This document shows positions 26,315 through 37,445 of a stretch of DNA of 64,000 bases, piece by piece. The DNA lies in assembly GCF_007994735.1 (NCBI RefSeq), contig NZ_VOIL01000001.1, positions 1,550,001 to 1,614,000 on the forward strand. Direction: 5' to 3'. Each line of letters starts with the position of its first letter. Position 1 is the stretch's first letter. The notes below the pieces were generated by a model. The model ran no database searches and had not been told where the DNA came from. It saw only the letters and a list, made by a program, of their open reading frames with translations. The position numbers and the translations under genes are program-made. The DNA is from Nesterenkonia populi. Lineage in GTDB: Bacteria; Actinomycetota; Actinomycetes; Actinomycetales; Micrococcaceae.

Positions 26315-27230
26315 CCTTCACACCCTGCTGCGCGATGCTGCGGCCCAGCTTGCTCAGGCCGGCGTGCCGACTCCACGCGTGGACGCCGAGCTGCTGGCCG
26401 GCCATGTGCTGAGCCTCAGCAGGGGAGAGGTGCAGATCAAGGGACTGACCGGATCCATCATCGACGAGGCTGCGGCTGGAGAGCTGGAGGTCCTCGTCGC
26501 GGAGCGAGCCCGGCGCGTGCCGCTGCAGCACCTCACAGGCACGGCGCCCTTCCGCACTTTGGAGCTGAGAGTGGGGCCAGGGGCGTTCATCCCGCGCCCG
26601 GAGACCGAGACGGTGGTCGACGTCGTCTTGGCCGAGATCGACCGGATCGTCTCCCAGGGCGCCGCCTCTGCGCGCATAGTGGATCTCGGCACCGGCACCG
26701 GCGCCATCGCGGCAGCAGTCGCCGCGGAGCGGCCCCAGTGCGAAGTCCACGCCGTGGAGGTCTCCGCGGACGCTGCGGCCTGGGCGGAGCTGAACTTCGC
26801 CCGCCTGCCGGAGGGCTCGGCAGGAGTGACCCTGCATCAGCAGGACCTGCGGGACTTCGCGGAGGGCGGGTTCGACGTCGTCGTCTCCAATCCTCCGTAC
26901 ATCCCCTCCTCGATGGTGCCGGCTGACCCGGAGGTGCACGCCTACGACCCCGAGACGGCGCTCTACGGCGGGGGAGAGGACGGTCTGGAGCTTCCCCGCG
27001 CGGTGATCAGCACCGCTGAGCGCGTGCTGGTTCCCGGCGGACTGCTCATCCTGGAGCATGCGGAGGTGCAGGCCGAGGAGCTGCGCCGAATATGCTCGGC
27101 GGCCCCAGATCTGGATGACGTTTGCACCCATGAGGACTTCACCGGGCGGCCCCGGGCCACCTCTGCGCGCCACAGGCCTGGGGCGAATGCCCAGGAGCCC
27201 GGCGACGGCATGGAAGAATACCGCGCGTGA
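26304..27230 (+). CDS. prmC: Release factor glutamine methyltransferase
   Basis: Methylates the GGQ glutamine of release factors using S-adenosylmethionine. The 308 aa protein has the SAM-binding [11 protein letters not shown] segment and the NPPY catalytic motif at residues 196-199. The ATG at 26304 lies inside the end of prfA (11-base overlap), giving the typical helical N-domain starting [13 protein letters not shown]. Its TGA shares bases with the GTG of the next gene. Confidence 0.95.
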   Translation: MTTDLHTLLRDAAAQLAQAGVPTPRVDAELLAGHVLSLSRGEVQIKGLTGSIIDEAAAGELEVLVAERARRVPLQHLTGTAPFRTLELRVGPGAFIPRPETETVVDVVLAEIDRIVSQGAASARIVDLGTGTGAIAAAVAAERPQCEVHAVEVSADAAAWAELNFARLPEGSAGVTLHQQDLRDFAEGGFDVVVSNPPYIPSSMVPADPEVHAYDPETALYGGGEDGLELPRAVISTAERVLVPGGLLILEHAEVQAEELRRICSAAPDLDDVCTHEDFTGRPRATSARHRPGANAQEPGDGMEEYRA

Positions 27231-27895
27231 GCCAGACCTTCGACGCCGCTGACCCGCAGACCCGAGCAGAGGGGATCGCCGCCGCCAAAGAGGCCGTCCA
27301 GCGCGGGGAGGCCGTGGTGCTCCCCACGGACACGGTGTACGGCATCGGTGCCGACGCCTTCTCGCCCCAGGCGGTGGCCGTGCTGCTGGCGGCGAAGGGC
27401 CGCAACCGCTCGATGCCGCCGCCTGTGCTCCTCGCACGCCCGGAGGTGATGGACGCGCTGGCCGCAGACATACCTGAGGAGGCCCGGAGCCTTGCAGAGA
27501 GCTTCTGGCCCGGCGGCCTCACCCTGATCCTGCGGTCCCAGCCCTCCCTCGCCTGGGACCTGGGGGAGACCCGCGGAACCGTGGCCCTGCGGATGCCCGC
27601 GGATGAGGTGGCCCTTGAGCTGCTCGGAACCGTCGGCCCCATGGCTGTCTCCTCCGCCAACCGCACCGGCATGCCGGCAGCCGCCAGCGCCATGGAGGCA
27701 GAGGAGATGCTCGCTCAGTCCGTCGCCGTGTACCTGGAGGACGGTGAGCGGGTGAGCACCCCGGCATCAACCATCGTGGACTGCACCCGGGAGCGGCCGA
27801 AGGTCGTGCGCGAGGGAGCGATCCCCCTGGCTGAGCTGCGCGCGGTGGTCCCTGAGGTGCTCGGCATCGATGAGGAGCCTGCCCCGGCTTCATGA
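27227..27895 (+). CDS. tsaC: Threonylcarbamoyl-AMP synthase (Sua5/YwlC/TsaC)
   Basis: First step of the universal t6A37 modification of ANN-reading tRNAs: makes threonylcarbamoyl-AMP from threonine, bicarbonate and ATP. 222 aa, the single-domain YrdC fold with LPTDTVYGIG near residue 33, the KGRNRSMPPPVL segment and SSANRTGMP near the end. It lacks the extra C-terminal Sua5 domain. GTG start overlaps the prmC stop by three bases and its TGA overlaps the next ATG likewise. Confidence 0.94.
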   Translation: MSQTFDAADPQTRAEGIAAAKEAVQRGEAVVLPTDTVYGIGADAFSPQAVAVLLAAKGRNRSMPPPVLLARPEVMDALAADIPEEARSLAESFWPGGLTLILRSQPSLAWDLGETRGTVALRMPADEVALELLGTVGPMAVSSANRTGMPAAASAMEAEEMLAQSVAVYLEDGERVSTPASTIVDCTRERPKVVREGAIPLAELRAVVPEVLGIDEEPAPAS

Positions 27896-29004
27896 TCTAC
27901 TTCCTCATCGTGCTGGCGGTCTCCGCCGTCGTGACCTTTCTGCTGACTCCGCCTGTGCGCAGGCTGGGGCTGCGCCTGGGCATCTACACTCCGATCCGCG
28001 CCCGGGACATCCATACGCAGGTCAAACCGCGGTGGGGCGGGCTGGCCATGTACTTCGGGATGATCGCGGCCCTCGGTGTTGCGGCGATGATCCCCTACCT
28101 GTCCGGACTTTTCGAGGAGCCGGCGAGGGTGGTCGGAATCATCGCCGCGATGACGCTCATCCTCTTCACCGGATTGGCGGATGATGCCTGGGACATCCAC
28201 TGGGTCACCAAGCTTGTCGCCCAGATCGGCGCAGGTGTGATTCTTGTGGTCTCGGGAACCCGGCTGGAGGTGGCCCCGATGGGGCGCTTCGAGCTGGACA
28301 ACACGCTGCTTCAGGCGGTGCTGACTGTCTTTGTGGTGGTGGCGACCATCAACGCCTTCAACTTCATCGATGGTCTGGACGGGCTCGCGGCAGGGGTGGC
28401 CGGCATCGGGGGGGCGGCCTTCTTCCTCTACAGCTACATGCTGACTCTGCAGCTGCATGAGTTCACCGCTTCGAACCTCACCACGCTGCTGATGGCGGTG
28501 CTGGTGGGATCCTGTCTGGGCTTCCTGCCGCACAATTTTCACCCTTCCTCAGTCATCATGGGCGACACCGGCGCGATGCTGCTGGGCACCGTGATGGCGG
28601 CAGGCGCCTTGGTCGTGACAGCTTCTATCGAGCTCTACGAAGACAGCTTCCGGTTCATGAACGTCCCTGCCTACATGCCGATGCTGCTGCCGCTGGCGGT
28701 GATGATCCTGCCGATGCTGGACCTCGTTCTCGCCGTCATCCGTCGGGCGGCCCGGGGCGCCTCCCCGTTCTCCCCGGACCGAGGGCACCTGCATCACAAG
28801 CTGCTCGACGCCGGCTACTCGCATCCGCAGGCAGTCCTGCTGCTCTACCTGTGGGCGGCGATCGTCGCCTTCGGGGGCGTCTCGTTCAACTTCTTTCCGT
28901 GGAGATGGGTGGTCCTCGGCATGGGGACGGCCCTGGTGGCTGCGGCTGTTCTGACGTTCATCCCCCATTTCCGCAGTCTGATGCGTATGAGAGGTGCCCC
29001 ATGA
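27892..29004 (+). CDS. wecA: Undecaprenyl-phosphate N-acetylglucosaminyl-1-phosphate transferase (WecA/MraY family)
   Basis: Polytopic membrane enzyme (about 10-11 helices, 370 aa) that loads a sugar-1-phosphate on undecaprenyl phosphate to start a surface glycopolymer. Family aspartates are visible in GLADDAWD and NFIDGLDGLAAG, with GDTGAMLLG and the C-terminal DRGHLHHKLLD histidine box of the WecA/TagO branch. In actinobacteria it starts wall arabinogalactan or teichoic acid linkage. It sits between tsaC and atpI in the coupled chain with four-base-type ATGA overlaps at both ends. Confidence 0.92.
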   Translation: MIYFLIVLAVSAVVTFLLTPPVRRLGLRLGIYTPIRARDIHTQVKPRWGGLAMYFGMIAALGVAAMIPYLSGLFEEPARVVGIIAAMTLILFTGLADDAWDIHWVTKLVAQIGAGVILVVSGTRLEVAPMGRFELDNTLLQAVLTVFVVVATINAFNFIDGLDGLAAGVAGIGGAAFFLYSYMLTLQLHEFTASNLTTLLMAVLVGSCLGFLPHNFHPSSVIMGDTGAMLLGTVMAAGALVVTASIELYEDSFRFMNVPAYMPMLLPLAVMILPMLDLVLAVIRRAARGASPFSPDRGHLHHKLLDAGYSHPQAVLLLYLWAAIVAFGGVSFNFFPWRWVVLGMGTALVAAAVLTFIPHFRSLMRMRGAP

Positions 29005-29387
29005 GAACCAGCTGGAGAAGCATTGTGATCAGCACATCGCTCGTAGGAGCGATCTCCCTGGCGGCGGTGGTGGCGCTTGCTGCGCTGATCGGGGGAGGAG
29101 CGGCGGCAGGTTCGGCCGGGATGGTGGGCGGAGCTGTCCTGGTGCTCTTCCTCATCTCTCTGGGCCTCTTTGCCCTGACGCAGCACCGCAGGCCGGAATG
29201 GGGGCCGGCAGTGCTTCTGGCCAGTCTGCTGGTCAAAGTGCTGCTGATCGGAGGGCTGCTCCTGACTGTGCCCATCCCGCAGTGGCTGGACACAGCGTGG
29301 ACCGCCGTGGCCGTAGTGGTGGTGCTGTTCGTCTGGCAGGCGATGCTGGTGCGCGGCGTCTGGCGGATGCGCGTTCCGGTGGAGTAG
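29001..29387 (+). CDS. atpI: AtpI-like membrane protein preceding the ATP synthase genes
   Basis: 128 aa with four hydrophobic helices and little sequence signal. Position just before atpB and the four-helix plan match the poorly conserved actinobacterial ATP synthase protein I, thought to help c-ring assembly or magnesium uptake. The ATG at 29001 overlaps the wecA stop (ATGA). The 153-base gap before atpB carries several inverted repeats, so atpI may be read mainly from the upstream transcript. Confidence 0.7.
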   Translation: MRTSWRSIVISTSLVGAISLAAVVALAALIGGGAAAGSAGMVGGAVLVLFLISLGLFALTQHRRPEWGPAVLLASLLVKVLLIGGLLLTVPIPQWLDTAWTAVAVVVVLFVWQAMLVRGVWRMRVPVE

Positions 29388-29421
29388 GCACGGGCATGCC
29401 GGGTGCGGTGATGCAGATCTT

Positions 29422-29434
29422 CTACAACGTGTAG
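29422..29434. promoter_or_regulatory. Palindromic operator candidate (BlaI-like) before the ATP synthase genes
   Basis: CTACA-ACG-TGTAG is a perfect inverted repeat with 5-base arms, flanked by TT and TA on the two sides. The TACA/TGTA arms resemble BlaI/MecI/CopY-family operators, although those usually have a 1-2 base centre rather than 3. It lies 107 bases before atpB. Confidence 0.45.
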
Positions 29435-29470
29435 TAATGTTTGCGGAGCGGCCGGACGTGCCCTGGACCA

Positions 29471-29492
29471 CGTCAGCTTTGATAGGCTGACG
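29471..29492 (+). promoter_or_regulatory. Hairpin in the atpB leader
   Basis: CGTCAGC (29471-29477) and GCTGACG (29486-29492) form a perfect 7-bp stem with an 8-base AT-rich loop. It could be an mRNA leader structure or a protein site; nothing decides between them. Confidence 0.4.
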
Positions 29493-29500
29493 GACGGTCT

Positions 29501-29514
29501 GAGGAACGTTCCTC
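29501..29514. promoter_or_regulatory. Perfect 14-base palindrome before atpB
   Basis: GAGGAACGTTCCTC reads identically on both strands, with no central spacer, 26 bases before the atpB start. A gapless palindrome is typical of a dimeric repressor site. The regulator is not identified. Confidence 0.45.
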
Positions 29515-29540
29515 GCACTGACTTTCCTCGCATCACATAT

Positions 29541-30395
29541 ATGGGTCTGAATCTGCTCAGGCTCATCGACGACCACCGAGAGGACCAGCGTTTGTCATCG
29601 CTAGCCCTGAGAGCCGCCGATGAGGGTGGGTTCCAGCCGCCTACGATCAACGATACTCACCTGCCGGACATGATTCCGTGGGGAGCAGAATGGGGAACCT
29701 TCTTCGGGCTGGCCATGCTCGTCCTCATTCTTTCGGTCGTCTTCATCGTGTGGTTCTTCAGCGCGGCGATCCGCAAGAAGTCGCTGGTGCCGACCCGCAC
29801 CCAGTTCATCGCAGAGTCTGTGTACGGCTTCGTGCGCCAGACCATCGCCCGGGACGTCCTCGGCGAGAAGCACTTCAAGCCTTGGATCCCGTTCCTGTTC
29901 GCGGTCTTCGTCTTCGTCCTGGTGAACAATCTCACCGGAGCGATCCCGCTGATCCAGATGCCGACCTTCTCCCACGCAGGCGTGGCCTACGCCATGGCAG
30001 CGATCATGTACGTGACCTGGATCGGCGTCGGCCTGCAGAAGCACGGCCCCAAGTTCTTCTGGCTCTCCGTGGCGCCCTCGGGCGTGCCGAAGATCATGTA
30101 CATCATCCTGGTCCCGCTGGAGATCGTCTCGAACTACATCGTCCGGCCGCTGACCCACTCCCTTCGTATTATGGCCGTGATGCTGGCCGGGCACATGATC
30201 ATGCTCACCGCAGCGGTCGGTGCCGAGTACATGTTCGACCAGGGCGGTGCGATGACCATCGGAGGCATCGCTGCCATCGTCGGCGTCATCCCCATGTACT
30301 TCATCGAGCTCCTGCTGATGGTCATCCAGGCTCTGGTCTTCACCCTGCTGACGTCGGTGTACATCCAGCAGGCCATTGAGGTCGACGCCCACTGA
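29541..30395 (+). CDS. atpB: ATP synthase Fo subunit a
   Basis: Membrane stator subunit carrying the proton half-channels. 284 aa with the essential arginine in RPLTHSLRIMAVMLAGH, and helices in the family order (LVNNLTGAIPLIQMPTFSH conserved). It starts the operon order B-E-F-H-A-G-D-C. The first ATG at 29541 gives an N-terminus about 15 residues longer than in close relatives, so a later start is possible; no clear ribosome site settles it. Confidence 0.95.
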   Translation: MGLNLLRLIDDHREDQRLSSLALRAADEGGFQPPTINDTHLPDMIPWGAEWGTFFGLAMLVLILSVVFIVWFFSAAIRKKSLVPTRTQFIAESVYGFVRQTIARDVLGEKHFKPWIPFLFAVFVFVLVNNLTGAIPLIQMPTFSHAGVAYAMAAIMYVTWIGVGLQKHGPKFFWLSVAPSGVPKIMYIILVPLEIVSNYIVRPLTHSLRIMAVMLAGHMIMLTAAVGAEYMFDQGGAMTIGGIAAIVGVIPMYFIELLLMVIQALVFTLLTSVYIQQAIEVDAH

Positions 30396-30491
30396 CGGCG
30401 TCGGGCCCTCCCCGCACTTCCAACTGAATAAGCAAGAACCACCAAGTGTCCCGCTGGCTCCAGAGCCAGCTATCTCACAGAAAGAGAGAAC

Positions 30492-30695
30492 ATGGAAGGC
30501 TCACTCAACCTGATCGGTTACGGCATCGCAGCCCTTGGCTCCGCCATCGGCGTGGCCCTGATCTTCTACTCCTACTTCCAGGCTGTGGCTCGCCAGCCCG
30601 AGGTCTCCCGCATCCTGCAGCCGATGCTGTTCGTCGGCTTCGCCGCTGTTGAGGCCCTCGCCATCATCGGATTCGTGCTGGTCCTCATCGCCTGA
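30492..30695 (+). CDS. atpE: ATP synthase Fo subunit c
   Basis: 67 aa hairpin of two helices that builds the rotating c-ring. The polar loop is ARQPE (33-37) and Glu54 in FAAVEALAIIG is the proton carrier; the following residue is alanine rather than Ser/Thr, which fits a proton-driven rather than sodium-driven ring. AGAAAGAGAG before the ATG gives a ribosome site. Diarylquinoline-type drugs target this subunit in mycobacteria. Confidence 0.96.
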   Translation: MEGSLNLIGYGIAALGSAIGVALIFYSYFQAVARQPEVSRILQPMLFVGFAAVEALAIIGFVLVLIA

Positions 30696-30770
30696 TCCTT
30701 TGTCACTCGCTGTCGGGCCTGCAGCGCCCGACGACGTTCCATGACAATCCCTTAGAGAAAAGGTGTAGAC

Positions 30771-31325
30771 ATGATCAGCGCAGACGCGATGCGCGCCACA
30801 GAGGACAACGGCGGCAATCCACTGGTGGCCAACTGGTGGGAGGCCGGCACTGCGGCTGTCTGCTTCCTGGTGCTGCTCTTCATCATCGTGAAGTATGTGG
30901 CGCCGAAGTTCGAAGAGACCTACCAGGCGCGCGTGGCTGCCATCGAGGGCGGCATCAACGAGGCTGAGGAGGCCAAGGCTGAGGCTGAGGCCCTGAAGGC
31001 CAAGTACGAGAAGAATCTCGCAGACTCCCGCACTGAGGCATCCCAGATTCGTGAGGAGGCTCGTTCCGAGGCCGCTCAGATCGTTGCTGAGGCGCAGGAG
31101 AAGGCGGCTTCCGAGTCTGCTCGCATCCGTGAGCAGGCACAGGCCCAGATCGAGGCTGAGCGTGCGGCTGCCGCGTCCTCCCTGAGGGCTGATGTCGGCG
31201 CGCTCGCGACTGATCTCGCCGGCAAGGTCATCGGCGAGGCCCTCGAGGATGACGCTCGCTCCCAGCGCGTGGTGGACCGTTTCCTGGCTGACCTCGACGC
31301 CGAGCAGGCAGGAGCAGCCAAGTAA
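30771..31325 (+). CDS. atpF: ATP synthase Fo subunit b
   Basis: Peripheral stalk subunit: one N-terminal helix (about residues 25-46, WWEAGTAAVCFLVLLFIIV) followed by a long charged Ala/Glu/Lys coiled coil to the C-terminus, 184 aa in all. AGAAAAGGTG precedes the ATG. Its TAA shares one base with the ATG of atpH, coupling the two stator subunits. Confidence 0.95.
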   Translation: MISADAMRATEDNGGNPLVANWWEAGTAAVCFLVLLFIIVKYVAPKFEETYQARVAAIEGGINEAEEAKAEAEALKAKYEKNLADSRTEASQIREEARSEAAQIVAEAQEKAASESARIREQAQAQIEAERAAAASSLRADVGALATDLAGKVIGEALEDDARSQRVVDRFLADLDAEQAGAAK

Positions 31326-32134
31326 TGGCAGCGGTGACCAGCGAATCCTTCGCAAGCCTGCAGTCAGACCTGGCGGAGACCCTCCGCACGGCTGACCTGA
31401 AGGTGGCCGATGAGCTGTTCGCAGGCTTGGATGTCGTCGACGGCTCCGCATCGCTGCGCCGATCGCTGACAGACCCGGCACGTGAGCCCGCAGATCGGGC
31501 CGCCGTGGTGCGCAGGCTGTTCGGCGACAAGGTCTCGGAGACCACAGTCACCGTGCTGGAGGCAGTCGCCTCCCGACGGTGGAGCAAGGACCGAGATCTC
31601 GCCGATGCAGTGGAGTCGCTGGCCGTGACCGCGGTGTCCGCCGTTGCTGAGCGCGACGGGCTTGAGGGGCTCACTGAGCTGGAGTCCCAGCTGCTCGGCT
31701 TCCGCCGCACTGTTGCGGACTCCCATGAGCTGCAGCATGCACTGACTGACGGCCAGGCCCCAGCCGAGGCGAAGCAGAAGCTGGCCGCCCGGCTGAGCCC
31801 CGAGGCGAGCTCCGAGGCCCGGCTTCTCATCGACCGGGCGGTCGCCGCTCCTCGTGGCCTGCGTCCGGCAGCCTTGCTGGAGCAATTCGCAGAGCAGGTC
31901 GCCGCGCGCCAGCAGCGCTGGATCGCTCAGGTGACTGTGGCGAAGAACCTCGATGCGTCCTACCTGGAGAAGCTCTCGGCAGGCCTCAACCGGTACTTCG
32001 GCCGAGAGCTGCGGCTCGACGTCGCCGTCGACCCCAGCGTCGTCGGAGGAATTCGCGTCGAGGTGGGCGACGAAGTCGTCGACTCCACTGTGGCCTCACG
32101 GCTCAACAGCCTGAACCGAAACATCACCAGCTGA
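31325..32134 (+). CDS. atpH: ATP synthase F1 subunit delta
   Basis: Links the peripheral stalk to the top of F1. 269 aa, long as is usual in actinobacteria (E. coli is 177), because of an N-terminal extension. The family C-terminal segment [22 protein letters not shown] is intact. It overlaps atpF by one base. Confidence 0.94.
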   Translation: MAAVTSESFASLQSDLAETLRTADLKVADELFAGLDVVDGSASLRRSLTDPAREPADRAAVVRRLFGDKVSETTVTVLEAVASRRWSKDRDLADAVESLAVTAVSAVAERDGLEGLTELESQLLGFRRTVADSHELQHALTDGQAPAEAKQKLAARLSPEASSEARLLIDRAVAAPRGLRPAALLEQFAEQVAARQQRWIAQVTVAKNLDASYLEKLSAGLNRYFGRELRLDVAVDPSVVGGIRVEVGDEVVDSTVASRLNSLNRNITS

Positions 32135-32226
32135 CCGGGTTTAGCCTGGGAAGCGAACAGAACTTCTTACAGACCACCTCAAGGCCTGAGACCAGGCCTG
32201 ATGAACCAGGAGAGCAGGAGACGCAG

Positions 32227-33852
32227 ATGGCCGACTTGACCATCAACGCCGATGACGTCCGCAATGCACTGAACGATTTTGCCGCGTCCTACGAGCCCGG
32301 CAGCGCAGAGAAGACCGAGGTCGGACGCGTGATCTCGGCGGCCGACGGCATCGCCCGTGTTGAGGGACTTCCCTCGGCCATGTCCAATGAGCTGCTGCGC
32401 TTCGAGGACGGCACCCTGGGCCTGGCCCAGAACCTCGACACCCGCGAGATCGGCGTCGTCGTCCTCGGCGAGTTCTCCGGCATCGAAGAGGGGCAGGAGG
32501 TGACCCGTACGGGTGAGGTCCTCTCCGTGCCGGTGGGCGACAAGTTCCTCGGCCGCGTGGTGGACCCGCTGGGCAACCCCATCGACGACCTCGGCGAGAT
32601 CGAAGCAGAGGGCCGCCGTGCTCTGGAGCTCCAGGCCCCCACCGTGACCCAGCGCCAGTCAGTCGGCGAGCCGCTGCAGACCGGCATCAAGGCCATCGAC
32701 GCGATGATCCCGATCGGCCGCGGCCAGCGCCAGCTGATCATCGGTGACCGCCAGACCGGCAAGACCGCCATCGGCATCGACGCGATCCTGAACCAGAAGG
32801 ACAACTGGGAGTCCGGCGACGTCGACAAGCAGGTGCGCTGCATCTATGTCGCTGTCGGCCAGAAGGCGTCCACCATTGCTGGTGTCCGCCAGACCCTTGC
32901 CGAGAACGGTGCGCTGGACTACACCACCATCGTGGCAGCGCCCGCGTCCGACCCTTCGGGCTACAAATACCTGGCGCCCTTCGCGGGCTCGGCCATCGGC
33001 CAGCACTGGATGTATGGCGGCAAGCACGTCCTCATCATCTTCGACGACCTCTCCAAGCAGGCTGAGGCCTACCGCGCGATCTCCCTGCTGCTGCGCCGCC
33101 CGCCGGGACGCGAGGCGTTCCCGGGCGATGTCTTCTACCTGCACTCCCGTCTGCTTGAGCGCTGCGCCAAGCTCTCCGACGAGATGGGCGCCGGTTCGAT
33201 GACGGGTCTGCCCATCATCGAGACCAAGGCCAACGACGTGGGCGCATTCATCCCCACCAACGTCATCTCCATCACCGACGGCCAGATCTTCCTGCAGTCG
33301 GACCTCTTCAACGCCAACCAGCGTCCCGCGGTGGATGTCGGAATCTCGGTCTCCCGCGTCGGCGGTGCTGCGCAGACCAAGGCGCTGAAGAAGGTCTCCG
33401 GCACGTTGAAGCTGGATCTCGCTCAGTACCGGGACATGCAGGCCTTCGCGATGTTCGCATCGGACCTGGACCCCGCGACCCGTAAGCAGCTGACCCGGGG
33501 TGAGCGCCAGACCGAGCTGCTCAAGCAGGCCCAGTACAGCCCCTTCCCCGTTGAGGAGCAGGTCGCCTCCATCTGGGCAGGCGCACAGGGTCACCTGGAT
33601 GAGGTCGACACCGCCGACATCAAGCGCTTCGAGACCGAGTGGATCGACTATCTCAAGCGCAGGACCTCCGTGCTGACCAACATCGCCTCCACCGGCAAGC
33701 TCGAGGACGACACTGTCTCCGCTCTGAAGCAGGGCATGGAGGACTTCAAGCGTCAGTTCCAGGCCGATGGCAAGGAGTCTGTGGTCGGCAACGAGCCCGC
33801 CGAGGCCCTCAGCGACCAGGACATCGACCAGGAAGAGATCAAGACGTCCTGA
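32227..33852 (+). CDS. atpA: ATP synthase F1 subunit alpha
   Basis: Non-catalytic nucleotide-binding subunit of F1. 541 aa with P-loop GDRQTGKT, the conserved [18 protein letters not shown] stretch (split here as the known alpha signature) and a C-terminal acidic tail ([21 protein letters not shown] region) of the kind seen in actinobacteria. CAGGAGAGCAGGAGA precedes the ATG. Confidence 0.97.
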   Translation: MADLTINADDVRNALNDFAASYEPGSAEKTEVGRVISAADGIARVEGLPSAMSNELLRFEDGTLGLAQNLDTREIGVVVLGEFSGIEEGQEVTRTGEVLSVPVGDKFLGRVVDPLGNPIDDLGEIEAEGRRALELQAPTVTQRQSVGEPLQTGIKAIDAMIPIGRGQRQLIIGDRQTGKTAIGIDAILNQKDNWESGDVDKQVRCIYVAVGQKASTIAGVRQTLAENGALDYTTIVAAPASDPSGYKYLAPFAGSAIGQHWMYGGKHVLIIFDDLSKQAEAYRAISLLLRRPPGREAFPGDVFYLHSRLLERCAKLSDEMGAGSMTGLPIIETKANDVGAFIPTNVISITDGQIFLQSDLFNANQRPAVDVGISVSRVGGAAQTKALKKVSGTLKLDLAQYRDMQAFAMFASDLDPATRKQLTRGERQTELLKQAQYSPFPVEEQVASIWAGAQGHLDEVDTADIKRFETEWIDYLKRRTSVLTNIASTGKLEDDTVSALKQGMEDFKRQFQADGKESVVGNEPAEALSDQDIDQEEIKTS

Positions 33853-33893
33853 ACCGGGACGTCATGACCTCCTCCGACTGAGAAAGGACTTAC

Positions 33894-34781
33894 ATGGGAG
33901 CCCAGATCCGGGTCTATCGCCAGAAGATCAAGTCGACCTCGTCGATGAAGAAGATCTTCAAGGCGATGGAACTGATCGCGACCTCGCGGGTCATGAAGGC
34001 CCGTGACCGCGCCCAGGCGTCCACGCCCTACGCTGAGGCGATCACCCGTGCGGTGGCGGCCGTGGCCGGACAGGAAGAGATCGAGCACGTCCTGACCAAG
34101 AAGGTCGAAGAGCCTAAGCGGGCAGCCGTGCTGATCATGAGCTCCGACCGCGGCCTGGCAGGCGCGTACTCCACCAACGTCATCAAGCGGTCCGAGCAGC
34201 TGCTGGCCCGCCTGAAGGAGGACGGCATCGAAGCTCGCCCCTACCTCTACGGGCGGAAGGTTCAGCAGTTCTACGACTTCCGTGAGCGCGAGTACGACGC
34301 CGTCTGGTCCGGCAACACGGACAGCCCTGAGGTGGAACGCTCCCGCGAGATCGGCAGGACGCTTGTTGACCGATTCACGGAGGACACCGACGAGGGCGGT
34401 GTGGACGAGATCTATCTGGTCTACACGGAGTTCGAGTCCATGGTGAAGCAGGACCCGACGGTCCGCCGCCTCCTGCCGCTCAACGTGGTCAAGGACGATG
34501 AGCAGGCTGCCGGGTACCTTCCGCAGTATGACTTTGAGCCGAACCCCGCCGACGTTCTCGACGAGCTGCTGCCTCGCTACATCGAGTCCCGGATCTTCTC
34601 CTCCATGCTCGAGGCCTCCGCGTCCGAGCTGGCAGCGCGTCAGCGCGCCATGAAGTCCGCGGGCGACAACGCCAGCGACCTCATCGAGAAGTACACCCGA
34701 CTGCGCAACAACGCCCGTCAGGCCGAGATCACCCAGGAGCTGTCCGAGCTCATCGCCGGCGCCGACGCACTGTCCTCCTGA
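33894..34781 (+). CDS. atpG: ATP synthase F1 subunit gamma
   Basis: Central rotor shaft. 295 aa with paired terminal helices; N-terminal [20 protein letters not shown] and the C-terminal RMRGA-equivalent region ([17 protein letters not shown]) are typical. AGAAAGGAC lies before the ATG. Confidence 0.96.
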   Translation: MGAQIRVYRQKIKSTSSMKKIFKAMELIATSRVMKARDRAQASTPYAEAITRAVAAVAGQEEIEHVLTKKVEEPKRAAVLIMSSDRGLAGAYSTNVIKRSEQLLARLKEDGIEARPYLYGRKVQQFYDFREREYDAVWSGNTDSPEVERSREIGRTLVDRFTEDTDEGGVDEIYLVYTEFESMVKQDPTVRRLLPLNVVKDDEQAAGYLPQYDFEPNPADVLDELLPRYIESRIFSSMLEASASELAARQRAMKSAGDNASDLIEKYTRLRNNARQAEITQELSELIAGADALSS

Positions 34782-34814
34782 TCAGCACCAAAGACATCAA
34801 GCACAACCGAGTGA

Positions 34815-36287
<1,473 letters not shown>

Positions 36288-36293
36288 TCGGCC

Positions 36294-36566
36294 ATGGCTG
36301 AGCTCGACGTCCAGATCGTGGCCAGCGACCACGCCGTGTGGCAGGGGAAGGCCAACGAGATCACCGCACGCACCGTCGAAGGTGCGGTGGGAATCCTCCC
36401 CGGGCACACCCCGATGCTTGCGCTGCTCGGCGAGGGCGAAGTGGTCATCAAGTCGGTCGAATCGGGCACGGTGAAGGCCCACGCCAGCGGCGGCTTCTTC
36501 TCCGTGGATGATGACGACAAAGTCACCATCGTCGCCGACGACGCAGACCTCACCACCGAAGCCTGA
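36294..36566 (+). CDS. atpC: ATP synthase F1 subunit epsilon, short form
   Basis: Rotor-foot subunit. Only 90 aa, covering the beta-sandwich domain with GAVGILPGHTPMLALL, and missing most of the C-terminal two-helix region that inhibits ATP hydrolysis in E. coli. Short epsilon subunits are known in related actinobacteria. It starts 6 bases after atpD and ends the operon, followed by a strong hairpin. Confidence 0.94.
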   Translation: MAELDVQIVASDHAVWQGKANEITARTVEGAVGILPGHTPMLALLGEGEVVIKSVESGTVKAHASGGFFSVDDDDKVTIVADDADLTTEA

Positions 36567-36595
36567 GCACCAGCCTCACTTTTCGCTCGCTCACC

Positions 36596-36635
36596 CGAAG
36601 GGCCCCGGTCAGCCACCTGCTGCCGGGGCCCTTCG
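36596..36635 (+). terminator. Hairpin terminator of the ATP synthase operon
   Basis: A perfect 13-bp GC-rich stem (36596-36608 with 36623-36635) with a 14-base loop, 30 bases after the atpC stop. No T-run follows, only GTCTCTCC. The next gene has its own -10 element right after. Confidence 0.75.
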
Positions 36636-36645
36636 GTCTCTCCGA

Positions 36646-36651
36646 TAGGAT
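36646..36651 (+). promoter_or_regulatory. -10 element for a probably leaderless nucS transcript
   Basis: TAGGAT lies 8 bases before the GTG start at 36660, and no Shine-Dalgarno is present. It is directly downstream of the atp operon terminator, so nucS appears to be separately transcribed. Confidence 0.5.
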
Positions 36652-36659
36652 CTCTGCCC

Positions 36660-37352
36660 GTGCGTCTCGTCATTGCCACCTGCTCCGTCACCTACGCCGG
36701 TCGTCTCAATGCGCACCTGCCGCTGGCCACACGCCTGCTGATGATCAAGGCCGACGGCGCAGTCCTGGTCCACTCCGACGGCGGCTCCTACAAGCCCTTG
36801 AACTGGATGTCGCCGCCGGCCGCCCTTCGGATCAGCGAGCCCGCCGGCGACGAGGCCGACGCCGGTATCGCCGAAGTGTGGACAGTCAGCGCAGAGAAGT
36901 CCGATGACACGCTCAGCATCCTCATCCAAGAGATCCACCACGACTCCTCCCACGAGCTGGGAACCGACCCTGGCCTCGTCAAGGACGGTGTGGAGGCAGA
37001 CCTCCAACGGCTTCTGGCAGCGCAGATGACCCGCCTCGGCAACGGGTACAGCCTGATCCGCCGCGAGCACGTCACACCTATCGGCCCTGTCGACATCCTC
37101 GCCAAGGGACCGGACGGAACCGTGGCTGTCGAGCTGAAGCGGCGCGGCGACATCGATGGTGTCGAGCAGCTCACCCGCTACCTGGACCTGCTCAACCGGG
37201 ACCCCCTGCTCGCCCCCGTGACGGGAGTGCTGGCAGCCCAGCAGATCAAGCCGCAGGCGCGCACGCTCGCCGAGGACCGGGGAATCCGGTGCGTCGTACT
37301 GGACTACGAGGACATGAAGGGCGAACAGGCTGGGGAGCCCCGGCTGTTCTGA
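36660..37352 (+). CDS. nucS: Mismatch-specific endonuclease NucS/EndoMS
   Basis: Cuts both strands at base mismatches; it replaces MutS/MutL in most actinobacteria and in archaea. 230 aa with an N-terminal DNA-binding half ([16 protein letters not shown]) and a C-terminal RecB-like nuclease core, with the catalytic set in GPVDILAKG and VAVELKRRG. The protein ends in EPRLF, the type of C-terminal tail proposed to bind the beta clamp. GTG start, probably leaderless. Location after the atp operon is conserved in actinobacteria. Confidence 0.95.
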   Translation: MRLVIATCSVTYAGRLNAHLPLATRLLMIKADGAVLVHSDGGSYKPLNWMSPPAALRISEPAGDEADAGIAEVWTVSAEKSDDTLSILIQEIHHDSSHELGTDPGLVKDGVEADLQRLLAAQMTRLGNGYSLIRREHVTPIGPVDILAKGPDGTVAVELKRRGDIDGVEQLTRYLDLLNRDPLLAPVTGVLAAQQIKPQARTLAEDRGIRCVVLDYEDMKGEQAGEPRLF

Positions 37353-37445
37353 GCCGCTCCGGCGGCGCCTGACAGGCCCAGGGCCGCCTTGCGGCCGGCG
37401 AGCAGGGCCAGGGGCCACTCCCGAGGCCATGGGAAAATGATCGGT

